Source of the DNA: an uncultured Acidimicrobiales bacterium
GTDB lineage: Bacteria > Actinomycetota > Acidimicrobiia > Acidimicrobiales > CATQHL01
Assembly: GCA_958295925.1 (NCBI GenBank)
Contig: OY282384.1
Span: 437,572-501,571, forward strand
Length of the DNA: 64,000 nucleotides
Direction: 5' to 3'
Shown: positions 48,862-58,792 of the stretch, piece by piece
Layout: the number at the start of each line of letters is the position of its first letter
Position numbering within the stretch: the stretch's first letter is position 1
Notes under the pieces: model-generated
What the model was told of the DNA's origin: nothing
Databases searched by the model: none
Seen by the model: only the letters and a program-made list of their open reading frames with translations
Made by a program: the position numbers and the translations under genes

Positions 48862-51711
48862 ATGAACCGAAGCAACCCGCAAGCCAGACAAGCCGGCCCC
48901 AACGCCGGGAAGCCACCCCGAGGACAGAACGGGAAAGGCCCCTCTTTGACCACCAAGCCAGGCATTCGCATCAAGCGGCCGAAACGCCCCACCGACCAGC
49001 CGTCCACCAACGGCCGGCATAACGGCACGCCGCCGCAGAACCAAGCCATAACCGAAGCAGCCCCGCCGCCAACGAAGCAAGCAGCGCCCCCAGCAGCCCA
49101 AGCCAAGCCGGAAGCCAAGCCGCAAGCCCAGCAACAAGCCAGACCGCAGGCCAACGGGAAAAGGCCCCACACCCCGGAGAAGACCCACTTCCGTCCCCGG
49201 GAGCAAGGCCCGGAACCCCGGGAAGCCATCTGGGAAGTGGCCAAAGCCGCCGACACCGCGGCGCAGACCGCAGGGAAAGAGAAGGGCCGGCAAAGCGCCC
49301 TACTGAACCCGGAGACCCCCTTCGCCCGAGAAAGGCCGCCGGCGACCTACCAGCCACCCCCCGGCATGGCCACGCCGACTGAAGAGCAACTCCAAGTGAT
49401 ATACCACCCCGCCGGCTGCCACGGGAGAGTGCTGAGCGTCGCCGGCTCCGGCAAGACCAGCACCATGGTGCATCGAATTTATTACCTATTGCGGCAGAGA
49501 GGGGTCCAGCCCGACCAGATCCAAGTCCTAATGTTCAATTCCCGAGCCCGAGCCGACTTCAAGAAAAAACTGACCCAGGCCGGATTGAACTACAAGGCCC
49601 AGCCGAGAGTGGACACCTTCCACTCCTACGCCCTGGGAATAATCAAGCAGTACATCCCCAAGCCCCACTACAAGTGGTACGGCGAGAACACCGACCAGGC
49701 CGACCTGGCCCTGCGAATCATCATCGACCAGCTGGCCAAGGACCGCCGCAACGAAGCCCGCGCCGCCGGCAAGGAGAACGAACACGTCGACCTGGAACTG
49801 GACTTCGAAGAGGCCCACAACTGCATAAGTTTGTGGAAAGATAATCTGACCCCGCCCTCCTGCGCCGGACATAGTGGAACCGACGGCCCGGAATACGTCG
49901 AAATCTACCGCCGTTTCGAAGCCGAACGGCAGAAGAAGAACGCCATCACCTTCGCGGACTACCTACCCCTGGCCCTGGAGTTGCTCAACGAAGACCCCCG
50001 GCGAATAAAAGAAACCGCCGGCCGCCTGAAGTACCTGATCGTCGACGAATACCAGGACGTGAACTACGGGCAGCAACGATTGATCGAGATAATGGCCGAG
50101 CAAAACGCCGACGTCATGGTCATCGGCGACGACGACCAGACGATTTATGAATGGAGAGGGGCCCGCGCCGACTACATCCTGGGCGAGTTCCAGCAGAGCC
50201 TCAGCGACAAGCCGCATAGAAGATACAAACTCACCCAGTCGTTCCGGTTCGGCTACCAGATCGCCCAGACCGCCTACAACGTCATCGCCCATAACGCCAA
50301 GCGCGAAGCCAAGATGCTGGTCGCCGCCGACCCCGGCAAGGGCTCTAAAGTAAGACTCTTCCAGGAAACGGCCGACCACCAGGGCCAGGCCAACCGGCAG
50401 CTCACCAGCGAGATACTCCGCTTGGTCGAAGAAGAGAAGGTCAAGCCGATCGACATCCGGGTATTGGGCCGCTGCCACGCCCAGCTGGACGACCTGTCGG
50501 CGGAGTTATTGGGCCAGGAAATACCCTTCAAGACGGTGAATCATAGGTCTTTCCTAGAGCGAGCCGAAGCCCAGACGTTGTTCAACTACGTCCGCGTCGC
50601 CGAGCAACTGGACAAGATACCGACTATAGAGACCGAAAAGGCGTTGCTGAACATCGCCAACAAACCGTCCCGTTATCTGGCCCGCCGGATGATGGAAGGA
50701 CTCTGCCAGTCGGCCCGAGAGCAGTTTCTACCGCTAGAGGACATCCTGGAGCAGGCCGGCAAGGAAAGCGGCGCTCCCCGCGGCCTCCTGCCCCTCTACT
50801 ACATCCTCTACGGCGTAAAAGACCGACTGGACCAGGACCCGCCGATGGAAGCCGGCGCCCTCCTGGACTGGACCGAAAGCGCCGCCGGGCTGTCCGAGCA
50901 CTACCAGAGCTACTACGGCAAGGGCGAGACTTCGACTGCTAGAATCGACACCATGAACGCGATCATCGAATACGCCCGCAGCACCGGCCTGGCCTGGCCC
51001 GAGTTCTACGAACAGGTGGCCCAGACCGATACCACCCTGGGCTACCCGGAAGAGCAACTCATCCACCTCATGACCATCCACGCGACCAAGGGCGAGGAGT
51101 TCGACTACGTCATCATCCCTGACTGTAGAGAAGGCTTCATGCCGGTCCTGGCCCAGAGCGAAGACCCGACCTACGACAAACGCCGACCCAACCGGACGCC
51201 CAAAGCCGCCGAGTGGCTGGAGAACGAACGAAGGCTCTTCTACGTCGCCGCCACCCGGGCCAAACGGGAATTATTGATCGGCTGCCCCGAACTGCCGGGC
51301 GAGAACGGCCCCAAAGCCCAAAAGAAAAAGGACCAAGACCACGAGGAGAAGTGCTCCCGCTTCCTGGAGGAGACCGAGCATCGGGAGACTGCTGTCTTGG
51401 CGAAAGAAGTGGCCGCCGCGGCCAACCGGCGCGGCAACCAATTGGCCGAAGCCGCCCAGAGCTGCAGCGACAATCATCGACTGCTGGAGCCGCTGAAGAA
51501 CGAATACAGCCGGATGCTGAGTCAAATCGAAACCCAGATGCGGAAGGTCAGCCTGGACGTCACCAGCCGCGCCTTCGGCTACCAGCAGAGCTACTCCAGC
51601 CCCTTCGATCGGGACAAGGACGGCAAGAGCCGGAACGGCAAGCCCACGCCAGTAGCCGCGCCGCCGCAAGGCGTGCAGGCGACCATCTGGGGCCACTTGA
51701 AGAACGGTTAG
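48862..51711 (+). CDS. UvrD/PcrA-family SF1A helicase with long disordered N-terminus
   Basis: The 949-aa product. Residues 1-165 are Pro/Ala/Lys/Gln-rich and low complexity (APPAAQAKPEAKPQAQQQAR). The helicase core shows Walker A VAGSGKTST (about 193-201), LMFNSRARADF, motif II VDEYQDVN (about 393-400), motif III GDDDQTIYEWRGA, motif IV QSFRFGYQIA, motif V TIHATKGEEFDYVI (about 737-750), motif VI FYVAATRAKRELL (about 793). It unwinds DNA 3'-5' by family. It differs from the first UvrD-like gene (17614) and has no linked nuclease gene. The preceding 129 bp (48733-48861) are AT-richer and may hold its promoter (TATGCAATAATAGGA just before the start). Confidence 0.88.
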   Translation: MNRSNPQARQAGPNAGKPPRGQNGKGPSLTTKPGIRIKRPKRPTDQPSTNGRHNGTPPQNQAITEAAPPPTKQAAPPAAQAKPEAKPQAQQQARPQANGKRPHTPEKTHFRPREQGPEPREAIWEVAKAADTAAQTAGKEKGRQSALLNPETPFARERPPATYQPPPGMATPTEEQLQVIYHPAGCHGRVLSVAGSGKTSTMVHRIYYLLRQRGVQPDQIQVLMFNSRARADFKKKLTQAGLNYKAQPRVDTFHSYALGIIKQYIPKPHYKWYGENTDQADLALRIIIDQLAKDRRNEARAAGKENEHVDLELDFEEAHNCISLWKDNLTPPSCAGHSGTDGPEYVEIYRRFEAERQKKNAITFADYLPLALELLNEDPRRIKETAGRLKYLIVDEYQDVNYGQQRLIEIMAEQNADVMVIGDDDQTIYEWRGARADYILGEFQQSLSDKPHRRYKLTQSFRFGYQIAQTAYNVIAHNAKREAKMLVAADPGKGSKVRLFQETADHQGQANRQLTSEILRLVEEEKVKPIDIRVLGRCHAQLDDLSAELLGQEIPFKTVNHRSFLERAEAQTLFNYVRVAEQLDKIPTIETEKALLNIANKPSRYLARRMMEGLCQSAREQFLPLEDILEQAGKESGAPRGLLPLYYILYGVKDRLDQDPPMEAGALLDWTESAAGLSEHYQSYYGKGETSTARIDTMNAIIEYARSTGLAWPEFYEQVAQTDTTLGYPEEQLIHLMTIHATKGEEFDYVIIPDCREGFMPVLAQSEDPTYDKRRPNRTPKAAEWLENERRLFYVAATRAKRELLIGCPELPGENGPKAQKKKDQDHEEKCSRFLEETEHRETAVLAKEVAAAANRRGNQLAEAAQSCSDNHRLLEPLKNEYSRMLSQIETQMRKVSLDVTSRAFGYQQSYSSPFDRDKDGKSRNGKPTPVAAPPQGVQATIWGHLKNG

Positions 51712-51883
51712 AGAAACGACCGAAGTAATAGGCCCGCCTACCGGCAGAGCAGCTGCCAAACTAGGAAACTGCCAGCCTGCCCAGTCGCCAAGCTCCAACC
51801 TCTCCCTACTTTCACTCACCCTGCCATTCACCCTGCCATTCACCCTCCCATCTCAGCCCCCAAGGGATAAAGGAACCACGCCC

Positions 51884-52858
51884 ATGATCTGGAAGAACCC
51901 GATGCACGCACTCCACACCCCCACCCAGAGAGAACTGGAAAAGTTACTGGACTACGCCCACTACGAAGGCTTCAGTTCTTACGTGAACCAGACGAAGCAC
52001 AGGGCGACTTTCAAAGAAGACCGAGCCAAGGCCCAGGCCATGATGGCCGAGCTGCGGGAACGAATGTACCGGGACGGCCCACCCCTGTACCACGAGGAAT
52101 ACGCCGCCGCCGTCTATCTATTGCTGTACCACACCGGGAGATGCGTCGCCGCCCAATTCGCCTACCGCGAACTGTTCAAGAGAATCGGCACGCCCACATC
52201 CCTCCTGGTCCACGACGTGGGCGCCGGCACCGGAGCCGGAAGGGCCGGCCTGGCCCTGGCCATAGTAGAAGGACTGAACTTCTGCGAAGTACGCTACACC
52301 GCCCAGGAGCCCAGCGAAGCCATGCTGAAGGCCGGACGCGACTTCTACCACGAACTGCTCATGGGAATGCCAATAGAGACCAGAGAAAAACTGAAGCGGC
52401 CCACCTGGCTATATGAAGAGACCGACCAACCGGCCCAGAGCGACTGGAACCTCGCCGGCGACCCCACCCGCATCGTCACCGCCTTTCACCTCAGCGTGCC
52501 CTACGACCAGAACAAACTGCCTGAAGTGCAGCAAGCCGCCGAGGCCAGCATGAAAGCGGCGCTCCAGCACATCAAGCCCCACGTAGGGGTCTTCACCGCC
52601 CCCGCCGGGAAGGAGGAGCAACTAAGGACGATCATCGACCAGTACCCAGGCTGGCAGCAGCCGGTCCCCGACGACATTCCCCTGCCCACAGTGAAGGAGA
52701 GAAAAGAACAGCCTACCCACGCCTACTGGCGCGCCGCCGAAGAGGGCTTCGTCCCGCCGAAGGACGGCGAGAACCCCAGCCTGGAGGAACGCAGCCGGCG
52801 CCGCTTCCAGCCCGGGCCGGGAACTCTGTTCATGAGATTCGCCGAGCGGAAGGAATAA
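51884..52858 (+). CDS. Rsm22-like SAM-dependent methyltransferase, copy 1
   Basis: The 324-aa product. YHEEYAAAVYLLLYHTGRCVA, then SLLVHDVGAGTGAGRAGLAL (SAM motif I, about residues 106-125), RYTAQEPSEAMLKAG (acidic motif II region). The order 'Y.aAYll.Y....a.....f.elf....p..lhDvGaGtGa...ala' is that of the Rsm22 family (methyltransferases of small-subunit rRNA or ribosome assembly). The assignment is moderate. The 170-bp gap before it ends in a 12-bp direct repeat (CACCCTGCCATT). The next gene is a paralog. Confidence 0.65.
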   Translation: MIWKNPMHALHTPTQRELEKLLDYAHYEGFSSYVNQTKHRATFKEDRAKAQAMMAELRERMYRDGPPLYHEEYAAAVYLLLYHTGRCVAAQFAYRELFKRIGTPTSLLVHDVGAGTGAGRAGLALAIVEGLNFCEVRYTAQEPSEAMLKAGRDFYHELLMGMPIETREKLKRPTWLYEETDQPAQSDWNLAGDPTRIVTAFHLSVPYDQNKLPEVQQAAEASMKAALQHIKPHVGVFTAPAGKEEQLRTIIDQYPGWQQPVPDDIPLPTVKERKEQPTHAYWRAAEEGFVPPKDGENPSLEERSRRRFQPGPGTLFMRFAERKE

Positions 52859-52906
52859 GAGCATCCCTGAAAAGGAGATGACAAAGCCAACAGATACAAT
52901 CGCCTG

Positions 52907-54178
52907 ATGAAACCGGGAAAAGAATCGACAATCGAATTAAGCAGACTGCTCCGTCTGCCAACAGGCAAGCTCCAACGAGCGCTAGACACGGCCCACCTAC
53001 AGAGCTTCCAGGCCATCCTGAAAGCCCTCAGACACAACTCAGGTTCCGACCTCCACAAGAGCAAAGCTCAACAAGCCATCAACGAATTACTAGACGGCGT
53101 AACAGGGAAAGGCGACATCCCAAGATATAACGACCCATACGTCGCAGCCGCATACATGCTCAGATACCACTTAGGTCACGCCATAATGACCTACCACATC
53201 TTCCAAGAGATATTCGATCAGATAGGTACGCCAGCGAACCTATACATCCACGACGTGGGGGCAGGGACTGGAGCATGCCGCGTAGGGCTAGCATTAGCAT
53301 TGACAGAACGAAGAGAGGAAATAAACGTATTCTTCGATGCAGAGGAGCCTTCACAGGAGATGCTCGACACTGGGCGACAATTCTGGAGACAGATAAAGTG
53401 GCCGTACAACTTCGACAGCGGATACAGAGAGTCCCGCGCCACCCCGAAGCAAGAACGAAAATTGCCGCCAGGCACGTTGAAGATAGTAACCGGGTTCCAC
53501 ATAACGCTACCGTACGACTCAGAGACTCAGACATACAGCATCAAAGGCTCAGACTTCCAAGAGAGAGGTACAGCCCTACAAACAAAGGAAAGAGCCAAGT
53601 CTTCAATAAGAGAAGCCATGAAGAGAACACAGCCTCATCTCGCACTGTTCACCGCACACGAGAAGAAACGAAGGAATCTTCACGAGGCATTTAGCGGCCA
53701 AGCCATAAAAGAGCAACACATAGCGGAGCTGAACCAAACGAGTGAGCTTCCAGCAATCTACGCTTACGCAACCAGCGAAGGATTCGAGACACGGAAAGGC
53801 AACATAGGAAAGTTCATCAGATACAGATTCGGCCCGCCTCAAGGCATCATCCTACTGAAGACAGGTGAACCCCTACACCAAGTTTCACCGAAACAAGAAA
53901 GAAAACCGAAAGAAGCGCCGACGGCAGGGAAAGTTAAAGCAACAACTCCGTGGGAGACAACCAAACACCAGTTAGAGATAGGCGACCAGCAGGAAGCAAG
54001 AATAACAGGAAGAAGCACGGACAAACTATTCCTAGACATAGGGACGACAACCAAAGCATTCATCCTACGCCCAGGGCAAGCGAAAAATGACTACAGCAAC
54101 GGCGAAAGAGTATGGACAGAAATCATCGGATTCAACGACAGAGAAGAGCAAGTCAGATTAAAAATAATAAGGAAATAG
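52907..54178 (+). CDS. Rsm22-like methyltransferase with C-terminal OB/S1-like domain, copy 2
   Basis: The 423-aa product. The core is YNDPYVAAAYMLRYHLGHAI, NLYIHDVGAGTGACRVGLAL, FFDAEEPSQEMLDTG, matching copy 1. The last ~80 residues (EIGDQQEARITGRSTDKLF, LDIGTTTKAFILR, EQVRLKIIRK) look like a TRAM/S1-type OB fold, a nucleic-acid binding add-on missing in copy 1. Codon use is AT-richer than most of the window (many AGA, ATA, ACA), indicating a different origin. The start is uncertain: a 9-codon frame from ATG 52878 ends by overlapping this ATG (TGATG). Confidence 0.65.
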   Translation: MKPGKESTIELSRLLRLPTGKLQRALDTAHLQSFQAILKALRHNSGSDLHKSKAQQAINELLDGVTGKGDIPRYNDPYVAAAYMLRYHLGHAIMTYHIFQEIFDQIGTPANLYIHDVGAGTGACRVGLALALTERREEINVFFDAEEPSQEMLDTGRQFWRQIKWPYNFDSGYRESRATPKQERKLPPGTLKIVTGFHITLPYDSETQTYSIKGSDFQERGTALQTKERAKSSIREAMKRTQPHLALFTAHEKKRRNLHEAFSGQAIKEQHIAELNQTSELPAIYAYATSEGFETRKGNIGKFIRYRFGPPQGIILLKTGEPLHQVSPKQERKPKEAPTAGKVKATTPWETTKHQLEIGDQQEARITGRSTDKLFLDIGTTTKAFILRPGQAKNDYSNGERVWTEIIGFNDREEQVRLKIIRK

Positions 54179-54188
54179 ACGGAGAAAG

Positions 54189-55169
54189 ATGAGCAAAAAA
54201 CCAGCGGGAACACAAGGCACCCTGTTCCCAGGCACACCAGTGCCCACAGTGGTCACAGGTCCACAAGCACTAGGACGAACAAGAATAAGTTACCAAGAAA
54301 CATCGCAGATCCTGATGCGCCAAGACCCGGAGAAGGGAGAAGACACGAAGAAGTCCAAAGGATTCATGGACCAGTACAACTTCACCCTGAATCCATACTC
54401 AGGATGCTACTACGGATGCACCTACTGCTACGCCGCGTTCTTCCGCGCGAACAAGGAAGAACAAGAATCCTGGGGCGAGTGGGTGAAAGTGAAAGAGAAT
54501 GGAATAACCAAGTTGGCAACTAGTCTGAAGAACAACCCAACACTGGTAGACCAGAAGACCATCTACATGAGCACCGTAACCGACCCCTACCAGCCCATAG
54601 AAGGGAAGATAAACCTCACCCGTGGAATACTGGAACTCCTGGCAGAACACCAGCCCAAGCTGGTAGTACAGACCCGTAGCCCCCTGGTAGTACGAGACTG
54701 CGACCTGTTTCACAAGATAGTAGAAAAGGGCGGAAGAGTACAGGTGAACATGACCGTCACCACCGACGACGATGAAATAAGAAAAGCGTTCGAACCCTAC
54801 GCGCCGCGGAACGACAGCCGAATGAAGACGATTGCAGCCGTGCAAGAGAAAGGAATCCAGAGCTGCATCACGATGACCCCGACACTACTAGTGAGAGACA
54901 GAGAGAAGTTCTCCCAGGAACTAATCGACACCGGTGTCCAACGATTCATCGCCCAGAGCTTCCGAATTAGCGGCGGAAGGTTCACGGCCCAGACCGGCCC
55001 ACAAGCCCAGGCCAGAATGGCCGAGTTAATGGGACACACCATACAGGACTTCCAGCCCCACTACGAAGCGGCCTACCGAGCATTCTTCCAGACAATGGAC
55101 CAGAAGCTGAGAGCAGCAGGATTACAGCCCCTAGGCGAGGGCAAGGACGGCTTCGCCCCGCCCTTCTAG
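54189..55169 (+). CDS. SPL-family (Rv2578c-like) radical SAM protein
   Basis: The 326-aa product starts at ATG 54189 behind ACGGAGAAAG. The cluster motif is GCYYGCTYCYA (CxxxCxxC, about residues 76-83), binding a 4Fe-4S cluster that cleaves SAM. YMSTVTDPYQPIE, VVQTRSPLVVRD and VNMTVTTDDDEIRKAFEP are the typical blocks of the spore photoproduct lyase-like group. Members have unclear substrates, and some are tied to DNA repair or modification. It is directly downstream of the two Rsm22-like genes and shares AT-richer codon use in its first half. Confidence 0.85.
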   Translation: MSKKPAGTQGTLFPGTPVPTVVTGPQALGRTRISYQETSQILMRQDPEKGEDTKKSKGFMDQYNFTLNPYSGCYYGCTYCYAAFFRANKEEQESWGEWVKVKENGITKLATSLKNNPTLVDQKTIYMSTVTDPYQPIEGKINLTRGILELLAEHQPKLVVQTRSPLVVRDCDLFHKIVEKGGRVQVNMTVTTDDDEIRKAFEPYAPRNDSRMKTIAAVQEKGIQSCITMTPTLLVRDREKFSQELIDTGVQRFIAQSFRISGGRFTAQTGPQAQARMAELMGHTIQDFQPHYEAAYRAFFQTMDQKLRAAGLQPLGEGKDGFAPPF

Positions 55170-55276
55170 AGAAGTAAACAAGTAAAGAAAGCCGCTAAAC
55201 AAGCCCCTGCTAAAATCACTCCCAGAGCATCGAGAACCAAGCCCGAAGGCCCCAACTCCCGCCAGGAGGCCCGCCC

Positions 55277-56083
55277 GTGCCGCCAGCCGACGTCCCGATC
55301 GCCGAACGCGTCAAGTTCTGGGAGGAACAGAACCAGCTCAACCAGGAACTCATCCCCCGCTTCGTCAAGCAAGCCCAGCTCCTGGCCGAACACGTCGCCG
55401 AGCACGAGAACCTGCCCCTCATCGCCGGCAAAGCCGTGCGGGAGTGCCTGGCCGCCTGCCTAGAGGAGCAGGAGCAACTCCACCAAGCCGAACTGGAAGC
55501 GATAAAGGCCCTGCACCAGGAGCAGGAGGCCGAGTACCAAAAGGCCCTGGCCGAGCTGAACACCCAGCTGGAAGCGGCCCTCACGGCCATACAGGACAAG
55601 CACGAAGCATCTCTCACCAAGCAGGAAAGCGAAGGACAACGACTCAAGCAGGAACAGGACGCCGCCCTGGCTCAGGTGCAGGCTGAAGTGGACATCCAGA
55701 CCCGACGCCACCAGGAGGCCTTGGAAGACCTGCAGCAGCAGAAGGAGAACGCCGAAGCCAGCTACCAGGCCGCACTGGCTCAGCTGCAGGAAGAGGGCCA
55801 GGCCCAGAACCGCCGGCTGGACGGGATACAGAAAGAGACCATCGCCCTGGCCCAGGAACACAAACGCCAGATTGACGCCGCCCAGGCCGAACGGGAAAAG
55901 CAGGAAGCCGACCACCGGAACGAAGTGACCAACCTGGGCCTGCAGGCCAAGAAGACCAAGCTGTTGCTGCTCACCGCCGCCGGCAGCGCGGTACTACTGA
56001 GCCTAACCGGGCTGGGCGCGGCCGTCTATGCGCTATTGCCCACCCTGACTGCAGTAAGCACCACCCCCGCGTTGGGAGGTTAA
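55277..56083 (+). CDS. Coiled-coil protein with C-terminal TM helix, copy 1
   Basis: The 268-aa product starts at GTG 55277 behind AGGAGG. The N-terminal domain IAERVKFWEEQNQLNQELIP .. LLAEHVAEHENLPLIAGKAV is shared with the gene at 57172. A Gln/Glu/Ala coiled coil spans about 60-220, and a single hydrophobic helix (LLLLTAAGSAVLLSLTGLGA) near the C-terminus anchors it in the membrane. It is the first gene of a compact operon to 61229. Confidence 0.72.
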   Translation: MPPADVPIAERVKFWEEQNQLNQELIPRFVKQAQLLAEHVAEHENLPLIAGKAVRECLAACLEEQEQLHQAELEAIKALHQEQEAEYQKALAELNTQLEAALTAIQDKHEASLTKQESEGQRLKQEQDAALAQVQAEVDIQTRRHQEALEDLQQQKENAEASYQAALAQLQEEGQAQNRRLDGIQKETIALAQEHKRQIDAAQAEREKQEADHRNEVTNLGLQAKKTKLLLLTAAGSAVLLSLTGLGAAVYALLPTLTAVSTTPALGG

Positions 56084-56089
56084 GTTAGC

Positions 56090-57160
56090 ATGGCTAAAGT
56101 CGATTCCTACCCCTCCCTGGAACTGCTGGCCGAGCTGCAGGAAATCCCCGCCGGCGAGGAGGCCACCAACAACGTGGCAGACCTGATACTGTCCCTCCGG
56201 GACACCGACGCCATGCACCAAGGAGTGACCACAACGACTGAAAGCAACGAAGAACTGTGGGCCACGCTGCTGGCCGCCCAGGGGCCGGAGCTGACCGAAG
56301 AAGGCCTGCATTACTACCGGAACATGGCAACCATCAATCAAGCCGCCAGCGCCTTCATGACAACCACCCAGGGGTTGAGAGAACCGGAAGAGGAAACTGA
56401 GCAAACCAGCCCACCGGGAGAGGAATCAGAACCCTTCCAAGAGTGGCAAAGAGAAGCAGCCCCTACGCGGGAGGAGATAGCGGGAACACTTGCGACACCA
56501 AGAGAAGGAGGCAGCGCTACCACCGGACGACCCCCGGACGAAGCCACGCTGGAAGCCTACTTGGAATCCGGAGACTACTTCCGGGACAACGGAGTAGGCG
56601 ACCACCGTAGCCAACCCCTCCGGCTGCACCAGGGACTCCTACTGACCGAGTGCCGCTACCGCGGCGCCGACAGCTTCACCGCTGCATTGGTCCCCACCGC
56701 CCCGGAGAAGAGCAACCAAGCCACCGTCCTGCTGGAGACCGACGGCCCCGCCGAGACCGGCGCCATCTACGTCGTCCGCCCCGGCACGGAAGCGGGGCCG
56801 GAACCCGGCGAGTACTGCCTGGAAACCGCCGGCGAAGGCGAGTGGGAAGTCAGCCTGACCCAGCCACTCACCGGGTTGGGAGAGCCGATACCCCACTGGC
56901 AGGACGAAGGCACCCAGGGCTACAGCACCCTCAACGAGCCGGTGAGGACCGGCCCCCTGGCCACCGAACTTATATACCGCCACCACGGGAAAGGAACCTT
57001 CCAGGTCTACGCCTACCCCCTGGACGGGAGTACTGACAAAGTGAGACTGATAACCCACCAGGGGTTGTTGAACACCAGGAAGACCACACCCCTGGCCCCA
57101 GAGACCGAATACCTCTTCGAGATCGAAGCCGACAGCGACTGGGAAATAATACCCATTTAG
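56090..57160 (+). CDS. Protein with C-terminal beta-sandwich domains
   Basis: The 356-aa product begins 7 bp after the previous stop. The N-terminus (LELLAELQEIPAGEEATNNV) resembles the start of the gene at 57653 (LPQLQKLPGGEEVRRRTLRQ). After an acidic Pro/Glu linker come two related beta modules ending EYCLETAGEGEWEVSL and EYLFEIEADSDWEIIP. Each has the '.G.Y.l.i...g.W.v.i' pattern also seen twice in the gene at 60000. These modules often bind partners or ligands at surfaces. No enzyme motif is seen. Confidence 0.65.
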   Translation: MAKVDSYPSLELLAELQEIPAGEEATNNVADLILSLRDTDAMHQGVTTTTESNEELWATLLAAQGPELTEEGLHYYRNMATINQAASAFMTTTQGLREPEEETEQTSPPGEESEPFQEWQREAAPTREEIAGTLATPREGGSATTGRPPDEATLEAYLESGDYFRDNGVGDHRSQPLRLHQGLLLTECRYRGADSFTAALVPTAPEKSNQATVLLETDGPAETGAIYVVRPGTEAGPEPGEYCLETAGEGEWEVSLTQPLTGLGEPIPHWQDEGTQGYSTLNEPVRTGPLATELIYRHHGKGTFQVYAYPLDGSTDKVRLITHQGLLNTRKTTPLAPETEYLFEIEADSDWEIIPI

Positions 57161-57171
57161 GAGCGACAATA

Positions 57172-57639
57172 GTGGCCGCGAACACGTCCATAGCCGAGAA
57201 AGTAAAGTTCTGGGAAGAACAGGACAAGATCAATCAAGAACTAATACCCCGCGTGATGCGCCAGTCCGAGCTACTCGGCGACCACATGGCCGACCACGAA
57301 AACCTCCAACTAATCGCCGGCCAAGCCGTCAGAGACGCCCTGGAAGCAGCCGAGGAGGAATACCAGAAGCAGTACCAAGAGCAACTCAAAGCCGCCCAAG
57401 AGAAGCTGCAAGCTCAACAGAAACAAGCAAAGGCGGAACTCCAACGCCAGCAGGAGCAATCAGAAGCAGAACTGCATCAGCACCAGGAAAAGACAGAAGC
57501 CAAGCTGCTGAGCGCCATCGCGGGAGCAAGGACAGAGATGGCCGCCCAGGCGGCCAAGACACGAACCATCCTACTGGCAATAAGCGGAGCCACCACCCTA
57601 CTGGCAGTAGCATCCCTGCTCACCGCCATCCTGGCCTAA
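57172..57639 (+). CDS. Coiled-coil protein with C-terminal TM helix, copy 2
   Basis: The 155-aa product starts at GTG 57172 behind AGGAGCGACAATA. It is a shorter paralog of 55277: SIAEKVKFWEEQDKINQELI, LLGDHMADHENLQLIAGQAV, a Gln/Lys/Glu coiled coil, and a terminal helix (TILLAISGATTLLAVASLLT). Copies 1 and 2 each precede a gene starting with the LPxLQ-type segment, so the operon contains a duplicated two-gene unit. Confidence 0.72.
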   Translation: MAANTSIAEKVKFWEEQDKINQELIPRVMRQSELLGDHMADHENLQLIAGQAVRDALEAAEEEYQKQYQEQLKAAQEKLQAQQKQAKAELQRQQEQSEAELHQHQEKTEAKLLSAIAGARTEMAAQAAKTRTILLAISGATTLLAVASLLTAILA

Positions 57640-57652
57640 AAGGCAGACGACA

Positions 57653-58777
57653 ATGGAATCGACGAGATTGCTGCCCCAGCTGCAGAAACTCCCCGGTGGA
57701 GAGGAAGTTAGACGCCGCACCCTGCGGCAGAACCTCCAACTCCTCCTGGACAGCGACAAGACCGCCTACGCCACCGAGGCCGCCATCGGCAGCTCCGCCG
57801 GGCTCTGGTACGTCTTCAACGCCACCAACATCGACGACGCCACCGTCCAGAACCTGACCCAAGCCTACCAGGAGGCCTACCCTAACCTAGCCGCCGAGCA
57901 TTCGCTCCACGAACATTGGAACGAGATGATCGACCGCGGCCAGGGCTCCATGGACGGATTCCTCAACGGAATCAAAGGCAAAGCCGCCGAGTTCGACTTC
58001 GCCGACCGACTGAGAGAAGCCGGCTACAGCGACGTTTCAGTGGCCGCCGACCCCACCCAGCCGATCTGGGACATCAGCAGCATCGACCCCGACGGACACG
58101 AAGTCCTCTGGCAAATCAAGACCGGCGGCGCCGACCGCGCCGGCGAAATCATGGACCTAATGGACCAGAACCCCGGAGTCCACTACGGAGTATCCACCGA
58201 GCTCTTCGACCGAATCAACGACATCGACCCCAGCTACATTGACAGCATGGCCGACATCGGCAGCAACGTCGAGCTAGTCGACGGGGCCCAGGACGGACTA
58301 AGCGCCCTCAGCGCCAACATGGGGCTGGACATCCCCGACGGCATCGGGGAACTGCTCCCCTACGCCGGAATCATCCTGGGCGGAGCCCGCCTCATCTACG
58401 GCGCAATGAAGAGCGAAAAGGAGTTCGCCGCCGCCGACCGAACAACGAAGAACAAGATGCAGGTCGTTTCCGCATTGACCACCATGAGCCGGATGGGAGT
58501 CAGCACCGTCATGGCAACGGTCGGCGGAGCCGGCGGCACCATGATCGGCTCCGCGGTACCCATCCTGGGCAACATCTTCGGCGGCATCGCCGGAACCATC
58601 GCCGGCGCCGGCATGGGCATGTACCTGAACAAGCATCTGCAGCCCCACATGCTGGACCTAGCCCTGGACATCACGAATCTGACTCACGATGACCTGTTCT
58701 ATTACAAGAACCAGACCCACATCGACCAAGTCGCCCTTTCCTTCAGGGAAAGAAGAATAGCCCTAGGCACCGCGTAG
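57653..58777 (+). CDS. Putative PD-(D/E)XK-type nuclease effector with glycine-zipper membrane region
   Basis: The 374-aa product. About residues 105-160 contain IKGKAAEFDFADRLREAGY, PIWDISSIDPDG and VLWQIKTGG. This is the E..(x)..D..(Q)x-K spacing of restriction-type nuclease folds (E about 113, D about 139, K about 155). About residues 235-335 contain two or three small-residue hydrophobic stretches (LLPYAGIILGGARLIYG; GGAGGTMIGSAVPILGNIFG) typical of glycine zippers in membrane-inserting proteins. The combination suggests a toxin or effector that acts on nucleic acid and membranes. Activity is inferred. Confidence 0.6.
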   Translation: MESTRLLPQLQKLPGGEEVRRRTLRQNLQLLLDSDKTAYATEAAIGSSAGLWYVFNATNIDDATVQNLTQAYQEAYPNLAAEHSLHEHWNEMIDRGQGSMDGFLNGIKGKAAEFDFADRLREAGYSDVSVAADPTQPIWDISSIDPDGHEVLWQIKTGGADRAGEIMDLMDQNPGVHYGVSTELFDRINDIDPSYIDSMADIGSNVELVDGAQDGLSALSANMGLDIPDGIGELLPYAGIILGGARLIYGAMKSEKEFAAADRTTKNKMQVVSALTTMSRMGVSTVMATVGGAGGTMIGSAVPILGNIFGGIAGTIAGAGMGMYLNKHLQPHMLDLALDITNLTHDDLFYYKNQTHIDQVALSFRERRIALGTA

Positions 58778-58792
58778 GCAGAGAAAGACACC

